8,046 bases of DNA from Actinomycetes bacterium (GCA_021823045.1 JAKAPB010000062.1:1-8046), one strand, 5' to 3'. Counted from the first letter of the stretch, positions 1 to 6,012 are shown. Notes: a model not told the origin generated them from the sequence alone. Program-made: numbers and translations.

Positions 1-765
1 TTCCGATCTCTCGAGGATCCAAGGCGCCTTCACTTCGGCCAACTTATGGGCACGGGCCACCCTACCGGGAGCATCCCCTTCGATTGGAGCTGGGGCACCC
101 TTTATCCCCTTCACGGCCTCCTCCGCCTGGCGGACCGAAAGCTGCTCTTTCTTGATCCGCTCAGCCAGTTCCTCCTGAAAGTTTCTATCGGACGATCCTA
201 GAATTGCCCTGGCGTGGCCGGCAGTTATTGAACCCTCGGCGAGGTACTCCTGGATTCGCTGGGGGAGTTGAAAGAGTCGCAGTGAATTAGTAATCGCAGT
301 ACGGCTCTTTCCCATTCTTTGAGCCAGCTGATCATGAGTAAGGCCAAAATCGTCGATTAGCTGCCGGTAGGCTCCCGCCTCCTCTAGTGGATTTAGGTCC
401 TCTCGATGCAGGTTCTCAACGACCGCCTGCTCGAGGGAGGAGAGGTCGTCGGCCTCCTGCACCAGGGCGGGGATCATATCCAACCCGGCCCTTCTAGCGG
501 CCCGCCACCTACGCTCACCAGCAATTATCTGATACTCCTGGTCGGCAAACCTCCTCACCAGTATCGGCTGGAGGAGCCCTAGCGCAGCGATCGAAGCCGC
601 TAGGTGGGAGAGTGACTCCTCGTCAAAGTGCCTCCGTGGTTGCATCGGGTTGGGCCTAATCTGCCCGATGGGAAGTTCACGCAATGCAGACTTTGGGGCC
701 CCCATCTCACCAACCGGTATTAGCGCCGAAAGGCCCCGACCCAGTCCACTTCTTCGATCACTCAC
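1..765 (-). CDS. parB: ParB chromosome-partitioning protein, CTP-dependent parS clamp (C-terminus missing)
   Basis: ParB binds parS next to the origin, switches to a CTP-bound sliding clamp and, with ParA, segregates newly copied origins. The 255 visible codons stay open to the window edge, so the C-terminal dimerisation domain is not seen. The start is typical of the family (GLGRGLSALIP, residues 7-17). The CTP-binding fold follows: QPRRHFDE (42-49), LGLLQPILVR (62-71), the GERRWRAA motif (83-90) and ENLHREDLNPLEEA (117-130). A helix-turn-helix is seen around 143-168 and GHARAIL at 183-189. The GTG start overlaps the parA stop by 8 bases and has a good Shine-Dalgarno sequence (GGAGG, 6 bases upstream), so the two are translationally coupled. 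The ENLHRE motif has His where most relatives have Gln. Identification is certain from motifs and position; the length is unknown. Confidence 0.96.
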   Translation of the reverse strand, partial: MSDRRSGLGRGLSALIPVGEMGAPKSALRELPIGQIRPNPMQPRRHFDEESLSHLAASIAALGLLQPILVRRFADQEYQIIAGERRWRAARRAGLDMIPALVQEADDLSSLEQAVVENLHREDLNPLEEAGAYRQLIDDFGLTHDQLAQRMGKSRTAITNSLRLFQLPQRIQEYLAEGSITAGHARAILGSSDRNFQEELAERIKKEQLSVRQAEEAVKGIKGAPAPIEGDAPGRVARAHKLAEVKAPWILERSE

Positions 766-1531
766 CGACAACCTCCCGAGCAAGAACGCGATACGCAATG
801 GCGCCCCTCGAAGAGGGGTCAAAAACCGTGATGGGTTGCCCAAAGGAGGGTGCCTCAGAGAGGCGAACCGACCTCGGGATAATCGTGTCGCAGACTACCT
901 GTCCACAGAATCCCCTAACATCCTGTACTACCTGCTCGGATAGCTTTGTCCGGCCATCGTACATCGTCAAAACCACGTAATCCACGTCTAAATCCGGGTT
1001 TAGGCTCGACTTCACTAGCCGGACGTTTCGATAGAGCTGGGTTAACCCCTCGAGGGCGTAGTACTCGCACTGGATAGGCACCATTACCTCGGTAGCTGCG
1101 GTAAGTGCGTTGACCGTCAAAAGGCCCAACGATGGCGGACAGTCTATGAATACGAAGTCGTAATCCTCGGCTATCCCCTCGAGCGACCTCTTTAGCTTCG
1201 TCTCCCGGCTGAAAATAGAGACGAGTTCGATCTCGGAACCGGCTAGGTCTATCGTCGCCGGGCAGAGAAAGAGGTTTCGCACGCTCGTCGCCTCTATGGC
1301 GTCCTCCATCGGGATGTCCTTCATAAGTACGTCATAGATGGAAAATTGCAGTCCTCTTCTGTCGATCCCGAGGCCCACGGTAGCGTTGCCCTGCGGATCA
1401 AGGTCAATTACCAGCACCCGCTTCCCCATCTCTGCTATGGCTGCAGAGAGATTAATTGTCGTCGTGGTTTTACCAACGCCACCCTTTTGATTGGCGACGG
1501 CTACGATTCGCGGGCTGTCCGTTTCGGACAA
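758..1531 (-). CDS. parA: ParA/Soj chromosome-partitioning ATPase
   Basis: ParA is a deviant Walker ATPase that binds DNA non-specifically as an ATP dimer. ParB stimulates its hydrolysis, and this drives origin segregation; in some bacteria Soj also acts on DnaA. The deviant Walker A KGGVGKTT is at residues 16-23 with the signature lysine K16, DLDPQGN at 43-49 and Walker B FVFIDCPPS at 126-134. The C-terminal SVRLSEAPSFGQPI (221-234) is the usual Soj DNA-contact region. At 257 residues it has full family length. The start is TTG: an in-frame stop lies 12 bases before it (1544-1546), no ATG or GTG lies between, and GAGGGGAG sits 4 bases upstream. It is followed immediately by parB. Two parS sites lie 238-311 bases upstream. 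Confidence 0.97.
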   Translation of the reverse strand: MSETDSPRIVAVANQKGGVGKTTTTINLSAAIAEMGKRVLVIDLDPQGNATVGLGIDRRGLQFSIYDVLMKDIPMEDAIEATSVRNLFLCPATIDLAGSEIELVSIFSRETKLKRSLEGIAEDYDFVFIDCPPSLGLLTVNALTAATEVMVPIQCEYYALEGLTQLYRNVRLVKSSLNPDLDVDYVVLTMYDGRTKLSEQVVQDVRGFCGQVVCDTIIPRSVRLSEAPSFGQPITVFDPSSRGAIAYRVLAREVVGE

Positions 1532-1535
1532 ATTA

Positions 1536-1543
1536 CTCCCCTC
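1536..1543 (-). promoter_or_regulatory. Ribosome binding site that fixes the parA TTG start
   Basis: GAGGGGAG followed by a 4-base spacer (TAAT) and then TTG. With the in-frame stop at 1544-1546, this leaves TTG as the only credible initiation codon. Confidence 0.75.
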
Positions 1544-1768
1544 TCAGACAGATCATTCCTCTTTATCAAAAAGACACTCGTCCCACTAGCAGCTAAGGAT
1601 CCGGACCATGCAGGTCAAGGATTCTGGCGGACTCAAAGAATCTACGGTCCAACATGTCGATATTAGAGCCGAATTGAACTACTCAGCGACTATCCTAGCC
1701 GCGGATTTTCATGGTAATCGATAAAAGTGGGCATAATAAGGATCTGACTTGGTCGAAAAGTCACAAAA

Positions 1769-1784
1769 GGTTTCACGTGAAACA
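1769..1784. promoter_or_regulatory. parS: parS centromere site 1
   Basis: GGTTTCACGTGAAACA matches the bacterial parS consensus TGTTTCACGTGAAACA at 15 of 16 positions, including the full central palindrome. This is the ParB loading site. It lies upstream of parAB and about 4.3 kb from the dnaA start, as expected for an origin-proximal centromere. Confidence 0.95.
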
Positions 1785-1826
1785 GTTACAGGGGAGTAGC
1801 GGGGGAGTGAGGGCGCCAAAAGCGGT

Positions 1827-1842
1827 GGTTTCACGTGAAACA
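1827..1842. promoter_or_regulatory. parS: parS centromere site 2
   Basis: The 16-mer is identical to site 1 and shares its single deviation from consensus (G at position 1). The site starts 58 bp to the right of the first, between it and the end of rsmG. Confidence 0.95.
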
Positions 1843-1907
1843 TAGGCCAACTCGGGCCAGCCGACCGGGAAAGGAGACCAAGAACAGGAGATAGCGGGGG
1901 GCCGCCG

Positions 1908-2567
1908 TCAGAACAGTGGGCGTTTAGCCGGGATACCAACCCTACGGGGATATCGATCCGGAGTAGCCTTCACCTTGAGGAAGGCAGAAAGGCTCACAGA
2001 CTCCTCCGGCAAAGGAAATCTTTCAAATCCGAGTTCGTCCATTATCGCCGGGTCCCAGCGGCCCAATCCACCTTCGGGGGGATCCGATACTAAAAGGGCG
2101 CCACCGATGTCGAGTAGGGGAGCGGCGCACTCTGCGGTAATAGCCGGCCCGGCAAAACCCCTCGCCACGACGAGTGAAGCAATCCCCCTATACTCTCTCC
2201 CCCTACCGACTATCTCGGCACGCTCATTGAGTACGACGACCTGGCACTCGAAGTCGATCGCATCCTTTTGTCTTGTGAGAAACTCCGCCCGACGCACTTG
2301 CGACTCGACTAAATAGACCGCCGAGCCCCTCGGAAGGGAGTAGGCGAGGACAAACCCCGGTATCCCCGCTCCCGAGCCCAGGTCGAAACAGATCGGATCG
2401 ACAATAGCTAGGGCCGCAAGCAGTTCGCTTGCGGCCCTAGCAAAAACTATTGAATGCTCCAGCTGCACCTCGAAGGATTGTGGCCCCAAGAGGCCCAACT
2501 CCCACGCTTCCTGGAGCCAGCTAACTACCTTTGGGTCGGACTTAATCCTGCTCAGACTCGGCATCAT
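1908..2567 (-). CDS. rsmG: RsmG, 16S rRNA (guanine-527 N7)-methyltransferase
   Basis: RsmG (GidB) uses S-adenosylmethionine to methylate G527 in 16S rRNA; in other bacteria its loss gives low-level streptomycin resistance. Numbered from the chosen ATG, the SAM-binding motif FDLGSGAGIPGFVLA is at 61-75, the conserved VVARGFAGP at 133-141 and the family-typical C-terminus RYPRRVGIPAKRPLF at 205-219. The start is uncertain. Two adjacent ATGs (2567 and 2564) give 219 or 218 residues and overlap the end of jag by about 26 bases. In-frame upstream choices at 2585 (ATG), 2600 (ATG) and 2621 (TTG) exist but lie deeper in jag, and none has a well-spaced Shine-Dalgarno sequence. The stretch before the SAM motif (residues 43-54) is encoded by a perfect DNA palindrome and is a few residues longer than in the relatives I recall. 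Confidence 0.93.
   Translation of the reverse strand: MMPSLSRIKSDPKVVSWLQEAWELGLLGPQSFEVQLEHSIVFARAASELLAALAIVDPICFDLGSGAGIPGFVLAYSLPRGSAVYLVESQVRRAEFLTRQKDAIDFECQVVVLNERAEIVGRGREYRGIASLVVARGFAGPAITAECAAPLLDIGGALLVSDPPEGGLGRWDPAIMDELGFERFPLPEESVSLSAFLKVKATPDRYPRRVGIPAKRPLF
2402..2452. repeat. Long perfect inverted repeat inside rsmG
   Basis: The arms GCTAGGGCCGCAAGC (2407-2421) and GCTTGCGGCCCTAGC (2427-2441) pair over 15 bp without mismatch around a 5-base loop (AGTTC). A further 5 bp, CAATA (2402-2406) with TATTG (2448-2452), pair beyond a 6-base bulge on one side. On the minus strand it encodes ARAASELLAALA of RsmG. There is no T-run after the hairpin in either direction, so it does not look like an intrinsic terminator. 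Confidence 0.9.
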
Positions 2568-3465
2568 ACCTATAGAGGACCACATAGCGCCTAGGGTCAT
2601 ACCCCTCAGACCTGGTACCAATGCCTTCTATGTTTGCCGCAGTATCGTGGACGATCTTTCTATCGGCTGAGACCATCGGCTCCAGTGCCTTTTCAACCCC
2701 GGTCTCCAAAACCTCGGTGGCGACCGCTGTTACAAAGCGTTCTAGGGCTCGAACCCGCTTTGCACGATAGCCCGCAACGTCGACGGTAACACGGCCTGAG
2801 CCCTCTCCGGCGGCCCTTTGCACGATCGCCCTGGTAAGCTCTTGGACCGCCGAGACGACATGCCCCTTCGAACCGATTAGGACACCAAGATCGTCTCCGA
2901 GGATAGAAAGCTCCATCGACTCATCGTCGACGTGGTCGACATGCACGGTACCTGCGAGCCCCATCTCTCCTAATAGTCCAGCTAGAAAGTGCTGTGCTGC
3001 ACCGGCCAACTCAATCCGTGAGGGTCCCTCTTCGGTAGTGGACACTGTCTGTTCCTCCGTTCCCTTCTCAGCTATCGCTTTTACTGCCTTCTTTGGTCTC
3101 TCTGACCTGCTCCGCTCACGTGCCCCACCCCTAGCCGGTCTGGCTGAGGTCGAAGCATGCTTAGCTGAAACTTCTCCTGATGCACTCTCCTTAGCCTCAA
3201 CTAACTCTTTGTCAGGCTTTGGCGATCCGTCACTACTACCTTTGCTCCCCCGTCTCCGAGTATCCCTCCTGAGCTCTTTTGCCCTTGGGGTGGTTGGCTT
3301 TACCCTTGCCCTAACCCTCGCCTGCTTCTTGGAAAGTCCTAAAAAGCCCGTCCGGGGCTCCTCTAGAATCTCAAACACCGCCTCGGAGAAGTCAACTCCT
3401 AATACGTCTAAGGCGGCTTCTTTTGCTTCTTCGACCGTTCTTCCGGTCATTTCAACCCATTCCAT
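2542..3465 (-). CDS. jag: Jag/KhpB RNA-binding protein (Jag-N, KH and R3H domains)
   Basis: Jag (KhpB, EloR) is a cytoplasmic RNA-binding protein, usually encoded next to yidC and linked in some Gram-positives to cell elongation and sRNA binding. The Jag-N domain spans residues 1-56 (GRTVEEAKEAALDVLGV, then EEPRTGFLGL). A low-complexity linker rich in Lys, Arg, Ser and Glu spans about 57-150. The KH domain (about 185-232) has the RNA-gripping GSKG loop at 198-201. The R3H domain (about 233-300) has the diagnostic R269-x3-H273. At 307 residues the protein is long because of the linker. The ATG is preceded by AGAGGA at a 4-base spacing. It starts 56 bases after yidC and overlaps rsmG, so it probably belongs to the same operon. 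Confidence 0.95.
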   Translation of the reverse strand: MEWVEMTGRTVEEAKEAALDVLGVDFSEAVFEILEEPRTGFLGLSKKQARVRARVKPTTPRAKELRRDTRRRGSKGSSDGSPKPDKELVEAKESASGEVSAKHASTSARPARGGARERSRSERPKKAVKAIAEKGTEEQTVSTTEEGPSRIELAGAAQHFLAGLLGEMGLAGTVHVDHVDDESMELSILGDDLGVLIGSKGHVVSAVQELTRAIVQRAAGEGSGRVTVDVAGYRAKRVRALERFVTAVATEVLETGVEKALEPMVSADRKIVHDTAANIEGIGTRSEGYDPRRYVVLYRYDAESEQD

Positions 3466-3521
3466 CTATTCCTCTAGTGCAATCGTGAATCACAGTTATG
3501 TAATTGCATCAATGTCGTGCC

Positions 3522-4619
3522 TTAGGCACCTTTCTTCTTCTCTTCGGGGTCGTTCCCCCCTGCGGGCCGATTCTTAGGAATTTCTGGCCCGGCCTTCCCA
3601 GTCGGAGACCCCTTTGTCTGTCTCCTATTCACTGGACCTTTGCGCACAATTGGTGTCGATGCCTGATCCTTTCGGTCTCCGGCTCCGCCCGACGGTTGGG
3701 CTGGCTTTGGCTTACTCCTTGGAGCGGGCTTCGGCGCCGGCCGATTCTGCCCCTTCTCTTTGGGTATAAAGGTATCCTCAGCTGCGCTACTATCCCCCTT
3801 GGCGGCCTTGTTCCGCTTAGCCTCCGCCTTTATCTCCTTAGCCTTGCTCGCATGCTCTTTGAGCGCCGGATCAAAGCGATACATCGCCTCCTGCTGGAGG
3901 ATCCTAAAGACGCTGGCAACTATGAAATAGACATTCACCCCGACGGGGATATTCAAATAGATGATCCCGAAAATCAGAGGTGAAAACTTATTGAGATAAT
4001 AGGCCTGCTTGTTGGCCTGAGCCGCCTGGGGATTCTTGTTAGTGATCTGGTTCATCTGGATGTACTGCAAGGCCACCGAGATAAGCACTATCACATAGAA
4101 AGGAAGTGCATTGGCGAAACTTCCATGGGGGTCGGTCACCTTTAAAGCAAGGTTGATCCCAAAGGAGTACATTGCCCCACCAGCCTCGACCAGACTCTTA
4201 TAGAGGAGTGTCGAGTGACTGATGTACTTTGGAGACGCCACATGGTGTGCACCAATCGTGTTCGTCAAGCCCCTGATTACGTCGTACATCACATAGAGGA
4301 GTGGGAGCTGCAGCAGCATGGGCAAGCACCCGCCCGCAGGATTTACCTTGTGCTCTTTAAAGAGGGCTTGCTGCGCCTCGACAAGGGCTTGCTTGTCGTT
4401 TTTATACTTTCTCTGAAGCTCTTTGATCATCGGCTGGATCTTTTGCATCTCCAGCATCGACTTGGTGCTCATATAGGTCAGCGGGGACACTACCACCATC
4501 ACCGTGACGGTTAGTAGTGCGATCGAGCCCGCGTAGCTATGGACGACACCATAGAAGATGGCGATCAATCCAGCCATCAACTCAAAGATCGGTTTGAGTA
4601 GTGCGCCTAGGAAACTCAT
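3522..4619 (-). CDS. yidC: YidC/Oxa1 membrane protein insertase
   Basis: YidC inserts and folds membrane proteins, alone or with Sec. It has the five-segment core: a first hydrophobic helix (about 7-27), the groove helix (about 30-50), a cytoplasmic hairpin including [12 protein letters not shown] (62-73), [20 protein letters not shown] (92-111), and hydrophobic helices near 172-188 and 213-241. There is no lipoprotein signal. The tail (about 245-365) is long, basic and rich in Lys, Pro and Ala, as in YidC proteins that contact ribosomes directly. The groove arginine normally found in the VRxxxxPL motif is Met41 here ([11 protein letters not shown]). The ATG overlaps the yidD stop as ATGA, with AAGGA upstream, so the pair is translationally coupled. 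Confidence 0.97.
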   Translation of the reverse strand: MSFLGALLKPIFELMAGLIAIFYGVVHSYAGSIALLTVTVMVVVSPLTYMSTKSMLEMQKIQPMIKELQRKYKNDKQALVEAQQALFKEHKVNPAGGCLPMLLQLPLLYVMYDVIRGLTNTIGAHHVASPKYISHSTLLYKSLVEAGGAMYSFGINLALKVTDPHGSFANALPFYVIVLISVALQYIQMNQITNKNPQAAQANKQAYYLNKFSPLIFGIIYLNIPVGVNVYFIVASVFRILQQEAMYRFDPALKEHASKAKEIKAEAKRNKAAKGDSSAAEDTFIPKEKGQNRPAPKPAPRSKPKPAQPSGGAGDRKDQASTPIVRKGPVNRRQTKGSPTGKAGPEIPKNRPAGGNDPEEKKKGA

Positions 4620-5038
4620 TTCATATCCTTCGAACTCGCAGATTTAGGCGAGACATCAGGGACCGGGTCGTAACCCGATCCTCCAAATGGGTTACACCTG
4701 GCTACCCTTCTGATCGACAGCCAAGACCCTTTAAAAAAACCGTGTCGCTCTACGGCTTCGTATGCATATTCGGAACAGGAGGGGGAGTAGCGACAAGGGG
4801 AAGGCCTCCCGGCCCGAAGAAATTGATAACCGCCAATCATCTTAAGGGTTGCTTTAGCGATAAATGCGGTTTTGTGCTGCTTTATTGAATTAGTAGACTC
4901 TACTGAACCGACGGGCTTTTTAGAACTGACGGACTTTTTAGAATTTGGCGATCCTTGTGACTCCGACGCCTCTTTTTTTGGGGCCTCGTTAGAACCGACA
5001 CCCGCCGACCCATTGCTACTTGCCAACCGAGACCCCAA
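4616..5038 (-). CDS. yidD: YidD membrane-insertion efficiency factor with N-terminal extension
   Basis: YidD is a small membrane-associated protein that assists YidC-dependent insertion. The core is clear: [19 protein letters not shown] (82-100), the [11 protein letters not shown] segment (110-120) and GYDPVP (122-127), with the conserved cysteines present. The usual family length is about 70-90 residues. This one is 140, because about 55 Ser/Lys/Glu-rich residues precede the amphipathic start ([20 protein letters not shown]). Within the extension, SKKSVS and SKKPVG (33-44) are encoded by an 18-bp tandem repeat. The only starts upstream of the core are TTG at 5038 (overlapping rnpA by 23 bases) or TTG at 5026; the next in-frame start is ATG for Met67, already inside the core. 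Neither TTG has a strong Shine-Dalgarno sequence, so coupling to rnpA is likely. Confidence 0.9.
   Translation of the reverse strand: MGSRLASSNGSAGVGSNEAPKKEASESQGSPNSKKSVSSKKPVGSVESTNSIKQHKTAFIAKATLKMIGGYQFLRAGRPSPCRYSPSCSEYAYEAVERHGFFKGSWLSIRRVARCNPFGGSGYDPVPDVSPKSASSKDMK
4905..4940. repeat. 18-bp tandem repeat in the yidD extension
   Basis: GAACCGACGGGCTTTTTA (4905-4922) is followed directly by GAACTGACGGACTTTTTA (4923-4940), 16 of 18 bases identical. It keeps frame and encodes two six-residue units, SKKSVS and SKKPVG, of YidD. A degenerate related stretch (GAACCGACACC) occurs again near 4992. Confidence 0.85.
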
Positions 5039-5348
5039 TCTTTCTAAGCACCGACTCCATATCTGACTTCAGCTCCCAGTAGTCCCTCTCCCTAGCCGAA
5101 GGCTTGACCGCTACCAGGTAGCAGCCCGAGCTAAGGATCCCCTCGGATTCAAAGGAGATCTCTCGCAATCTCCTTCGAATTCGATTTCTCACTACCGCAT
5201 TGCCAACCCTCTTTGAAATGGCAAACCCGACGAGGGTCGCTTCGTTTGAGCCACGCTCTAGAAAGTAGATCGAGAGGTTACGTCCCCCAAAGCGGCGTCC
5301 GGCCCTTCTCAAATCGTCGAAATCGCTTCTCTTCGAAAGCCGTTCCAT
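5016..5348 (-). CDS. rnpA: RNase P protein component
   Basis: RnpA is the basic protein subunit that assists the RNase P ribozyme in removing tRNA 5' leaders. The 110-residue protein is normal in length. It opens with [21 protein letters not shown], has [16 protein letters not shown] (41-56) and carries the RNR signature in [13 protein letters not shown] (51-63). It follows rpmH by 12 bases, in the standard rpmH-rnpA order. The ATG has no recognisable Shine-Dalgarno sequence (GACGCCTTCG precedes it), and it is in the same frame as the rpmH stop. Initiation by ribosomes finishing rpmH is therefore plausible. yidD begins inside its 3' end. Confidence 0.97.
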   Translation of the reverse strand: MERLSKRSDFDDLRRAGRRFGGRNLSIYFLERGSNEATLVGFAISKRVGNAVVRNRIRRRLREISFESEGILSSGCYLVAVKPSARERDYWELKSDMESVLRKIGVSVGK

Positions 5349-5354
5349 CGAAGG

Positions 5355-5375
5355 CGTCTGTTAGACGGTCAGACG
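5355..5375 (-). promoter_or_regulatory. Hairpin spanning the rpmH stop before rnpA
   Basis: CGTCTG (5355-5360) pairs with CAGACG (5370-5375) around 9 bases. An alternative smaller stem uses CGTCT (5355-5359) and AGACG (5363-5367) around GTT. It covers the rpmH stop codon and ends 7 bases before the rnpA ATG, where no Shine-Dalgarno sequence is seen. A role in coupling or processing between the two genes is inference; no T-run follows, so termination is unlikely. Confidence 0.45.
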
Positions 5376-5495
5376 ATGGCGACCCTTAAGCCTCCTAGCT
5401 TTAAGAACTGCCCTGCCTGCCTTACTAGCCATCCTCGACCTAAAGCCGTGCTTACGGGCCCTTCTTCTATTATTCGGTTGGAACGTCCTCTTCAC
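5361..5495 (-). CDS. rpmH: Ribosomal protein L34
   Basis: L34 is a small basic protein of the 50S subunit. The 44-residue sequence from the GTG start begins (M)[17 protein letters not shown] and ends with [14 protein letters not shown], the standard L34 pattern and length. A longer frame open to 5543 would add 16 residues unlike any L34. The GTG at 5495 is preferred because AAGGAG lies 5 bases upstream and the family starts exactly there. It is the first gene of the leftward cluster, divergent from dnaA across the origin. Confidence 0.97.
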   Translation of the reverse strand: MKRTFQPNNRRRARKHGFRSRMASKAGRAVLKARRLKGRHRLTV

Positions 5496-5500
5496 GACTT

Positions 5501-5506
5501 CTCCTT
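5501..5506 (-). promoter_or_regulatory. Ribosome binding site that fixes the rpmH GTG start
   Basis: AAGGAG with a 5-base spacer (AAGTC) precedes GTG. It selects the 44-residue L34 over the longer open frame. Confidence 0.85.
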
Positions 5507-5617
5507 GTATGAATCCTCGTATGAAACACGGGCGCGGCCTCACGCCGCCAAACTGTAACAGTCTAACCGATATCAGGCGGCTAAAGGTCGTGGCCCCTAC
5601 CGACTAGCCTTGGAGAC

Positions 5618-5680
5618 TAAGTGTCGACTTCAGAGACACTCTAAAGCTTTGATAATTACTTCAGTATTTTCTGACACTTA
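5618..5680 (-). repeat. Competing inverted repeats in the rpmH leader
   Basis: TAAGTGTC (5618-5625) can pair with GACACTTA (5673-5680) over 8 bp. Its inner AGTGTC can instead pair with GACACT (5635-5640) over 6 bp across a 9-base loop. The two pairings exclude each other and both would lie in an RNA reading towards rpmH. A regulatory role is inference. Confidence 0.4.
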
Positions 5681-5717
5681 TCCTCAATCTCCTCGTTAAT
5701 CTCTCGGTTAATTTTTT

Positions 5718-5745
5718 TCAATAGCGGCCGAACAATTGATGTCAA
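5718..5745 (-). promoter_or_regulatory. Candidate promoter for the rpmH operon
   Basis: On the minus strand a perfect TTGACA (5740-5745) is followed after 16 bases by TATTGA (5718-5723), a poor -10. It would give an rpmH leader of about 210 bases. A nearer weak alternative is TAGACT around 5561-5566 with no good -35. Confidence 0.25.
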
Positions 5746-5813
5746 AGCCCTAAATAGCACGCTTACAAAGGGTTACATTTGTGTAATTGTAGTGAGAAGA
5801 CTGAATAAATTTC

Positions 5814-5842
5814 TTGAATTGTCCTAAAGGGAGTAATATTAC
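5814..5842 (+). promoter_or_regulatory. Candidate dnaA promoter
   Basis: TTGAAT (5814-5819), a 17-base spacer, then TATTAC (5837-5842), each 4 of 6 to the sigma-70-type consensus. It would leave a leader of about 200 bases that includes the tandem 13-mers and the two DnaA boxes before dnaA, consistent with autoregulation by DnaA. Weak evidence. Confidence 0.3.
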
Positions 5843-5863
5843 ATACACCCAGGTCAAAGAGGT
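5842..5863. repeat. Element shared with the dnaA-dnaN gap, copy 1
   Basis: CATACACCCAGGTCAAAGAGGT matches CATACACAGGTCAAAGAAGT at 7672-7691 apart from two extra bases and one substitution near the end. The 11-mer CAGGTCAAAGA (5850-5860) is exact in both. Confidence 0.6.
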
Positions 5864-5872
5864 ATTTTCCGC

Positions 5873-5898
5873 TTTGAAAAAGAATTTTGAAAAAGTTT
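5873..5898 (+). repeat. Tandem AT-rich 13-mers, candidate DNA unwinding element
   Basis: TTTGAAAAAGAAT (5873-5885) is followed directly by TTTGAAAAAGTTT (5886-5898), identical over the first 10 bases. A near-inverse copy, CTTTTTCGAA, lies at 5950-5959. Tandem AT-rich 13-mers beside DnaA boxes are the classic form of an unwinding element in some bacteria. That role here is inference. Confidence 0.5.
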
Positions 5899-6012
5899 CC
5901 CAAACCCGGCAATATTCCCTACCAATTTGCGCTACCTTTCATATCTGATCTTTTTCGAACACCACATCGGGGGAGTCGCTGGCGCAAACCCTTGGTCAAC
6001 GCTGGCTGCATT

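Larger units (their letters stand above)
1532..1907. other. rsmG-parA intergenic region, no gene
   Basis: This stretch of 376 bases separates the end of rsmG from the start of parA. It contains the two parS sites and no convincing coding frame. The open frame that crosses it on the minus strand is driven by the parS sequence itself, whose palindrome reads as MFHVKP and VSRET. A promoter for parA is expected here. I see only weak candidates, such as TTGACC on the minus strand at 1613-1618 with a poor -10, and do not call one. A G-rich patch (1791-1813) lies between the parS copies. I see no hairpin followed by a T-run that would terminate the rsmG transcript. Confidence 0.7.

Noticed and set aside
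899..907. CTGTCCACA, a DnaA-box-like match inside parA
   Set aside because: A single isolated degenerate box in coding sequence far from the cluster is expected by chance.
1791..1813. G-rich stretch between the parS sites as a G-quadruplex
   Set aside because: Only three runs of three or more G occur within a usable span.
1709..1939. Minus-strand open frame of 76 codons across the parS region
   Set aside because: Its recognisable pieces, MFHVKP and VSRET, are the translation of the two parS palindromes, and it begins inside rsmG in another frame. No protein-like character outside that.
2407..2441. The rsmG palindrome as an intrinsic terminator
   Set aside because: Neither strand has a T-run after the stem, and it lies in the middle of an intact gene.
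3115..3126. CACGTG in jag as a third parS
   Set aside because: Only the central six bases match; the outer TGTTT and AAACA arms are missing.
4973..4979. Seven-base A run (minus strand) in yidD as a frameshift
   Set aside because: The frame is intact from the TTG start through the conserved core, so no frameshift is needed.
5496..5543. Upstream extension of rpmH by 16 residues
   Set aside because: L34 starts at (M)KRTFQPN, and the ribosome site AAGGAG is spaced for the GTG at 5495.
5833..5842. Palindrome GTAATATTAC as an operator
   Set aside because: A 10-bp AT-rich palindrome in an AT-rich origin region is not unusual, and no partner copy is seen.
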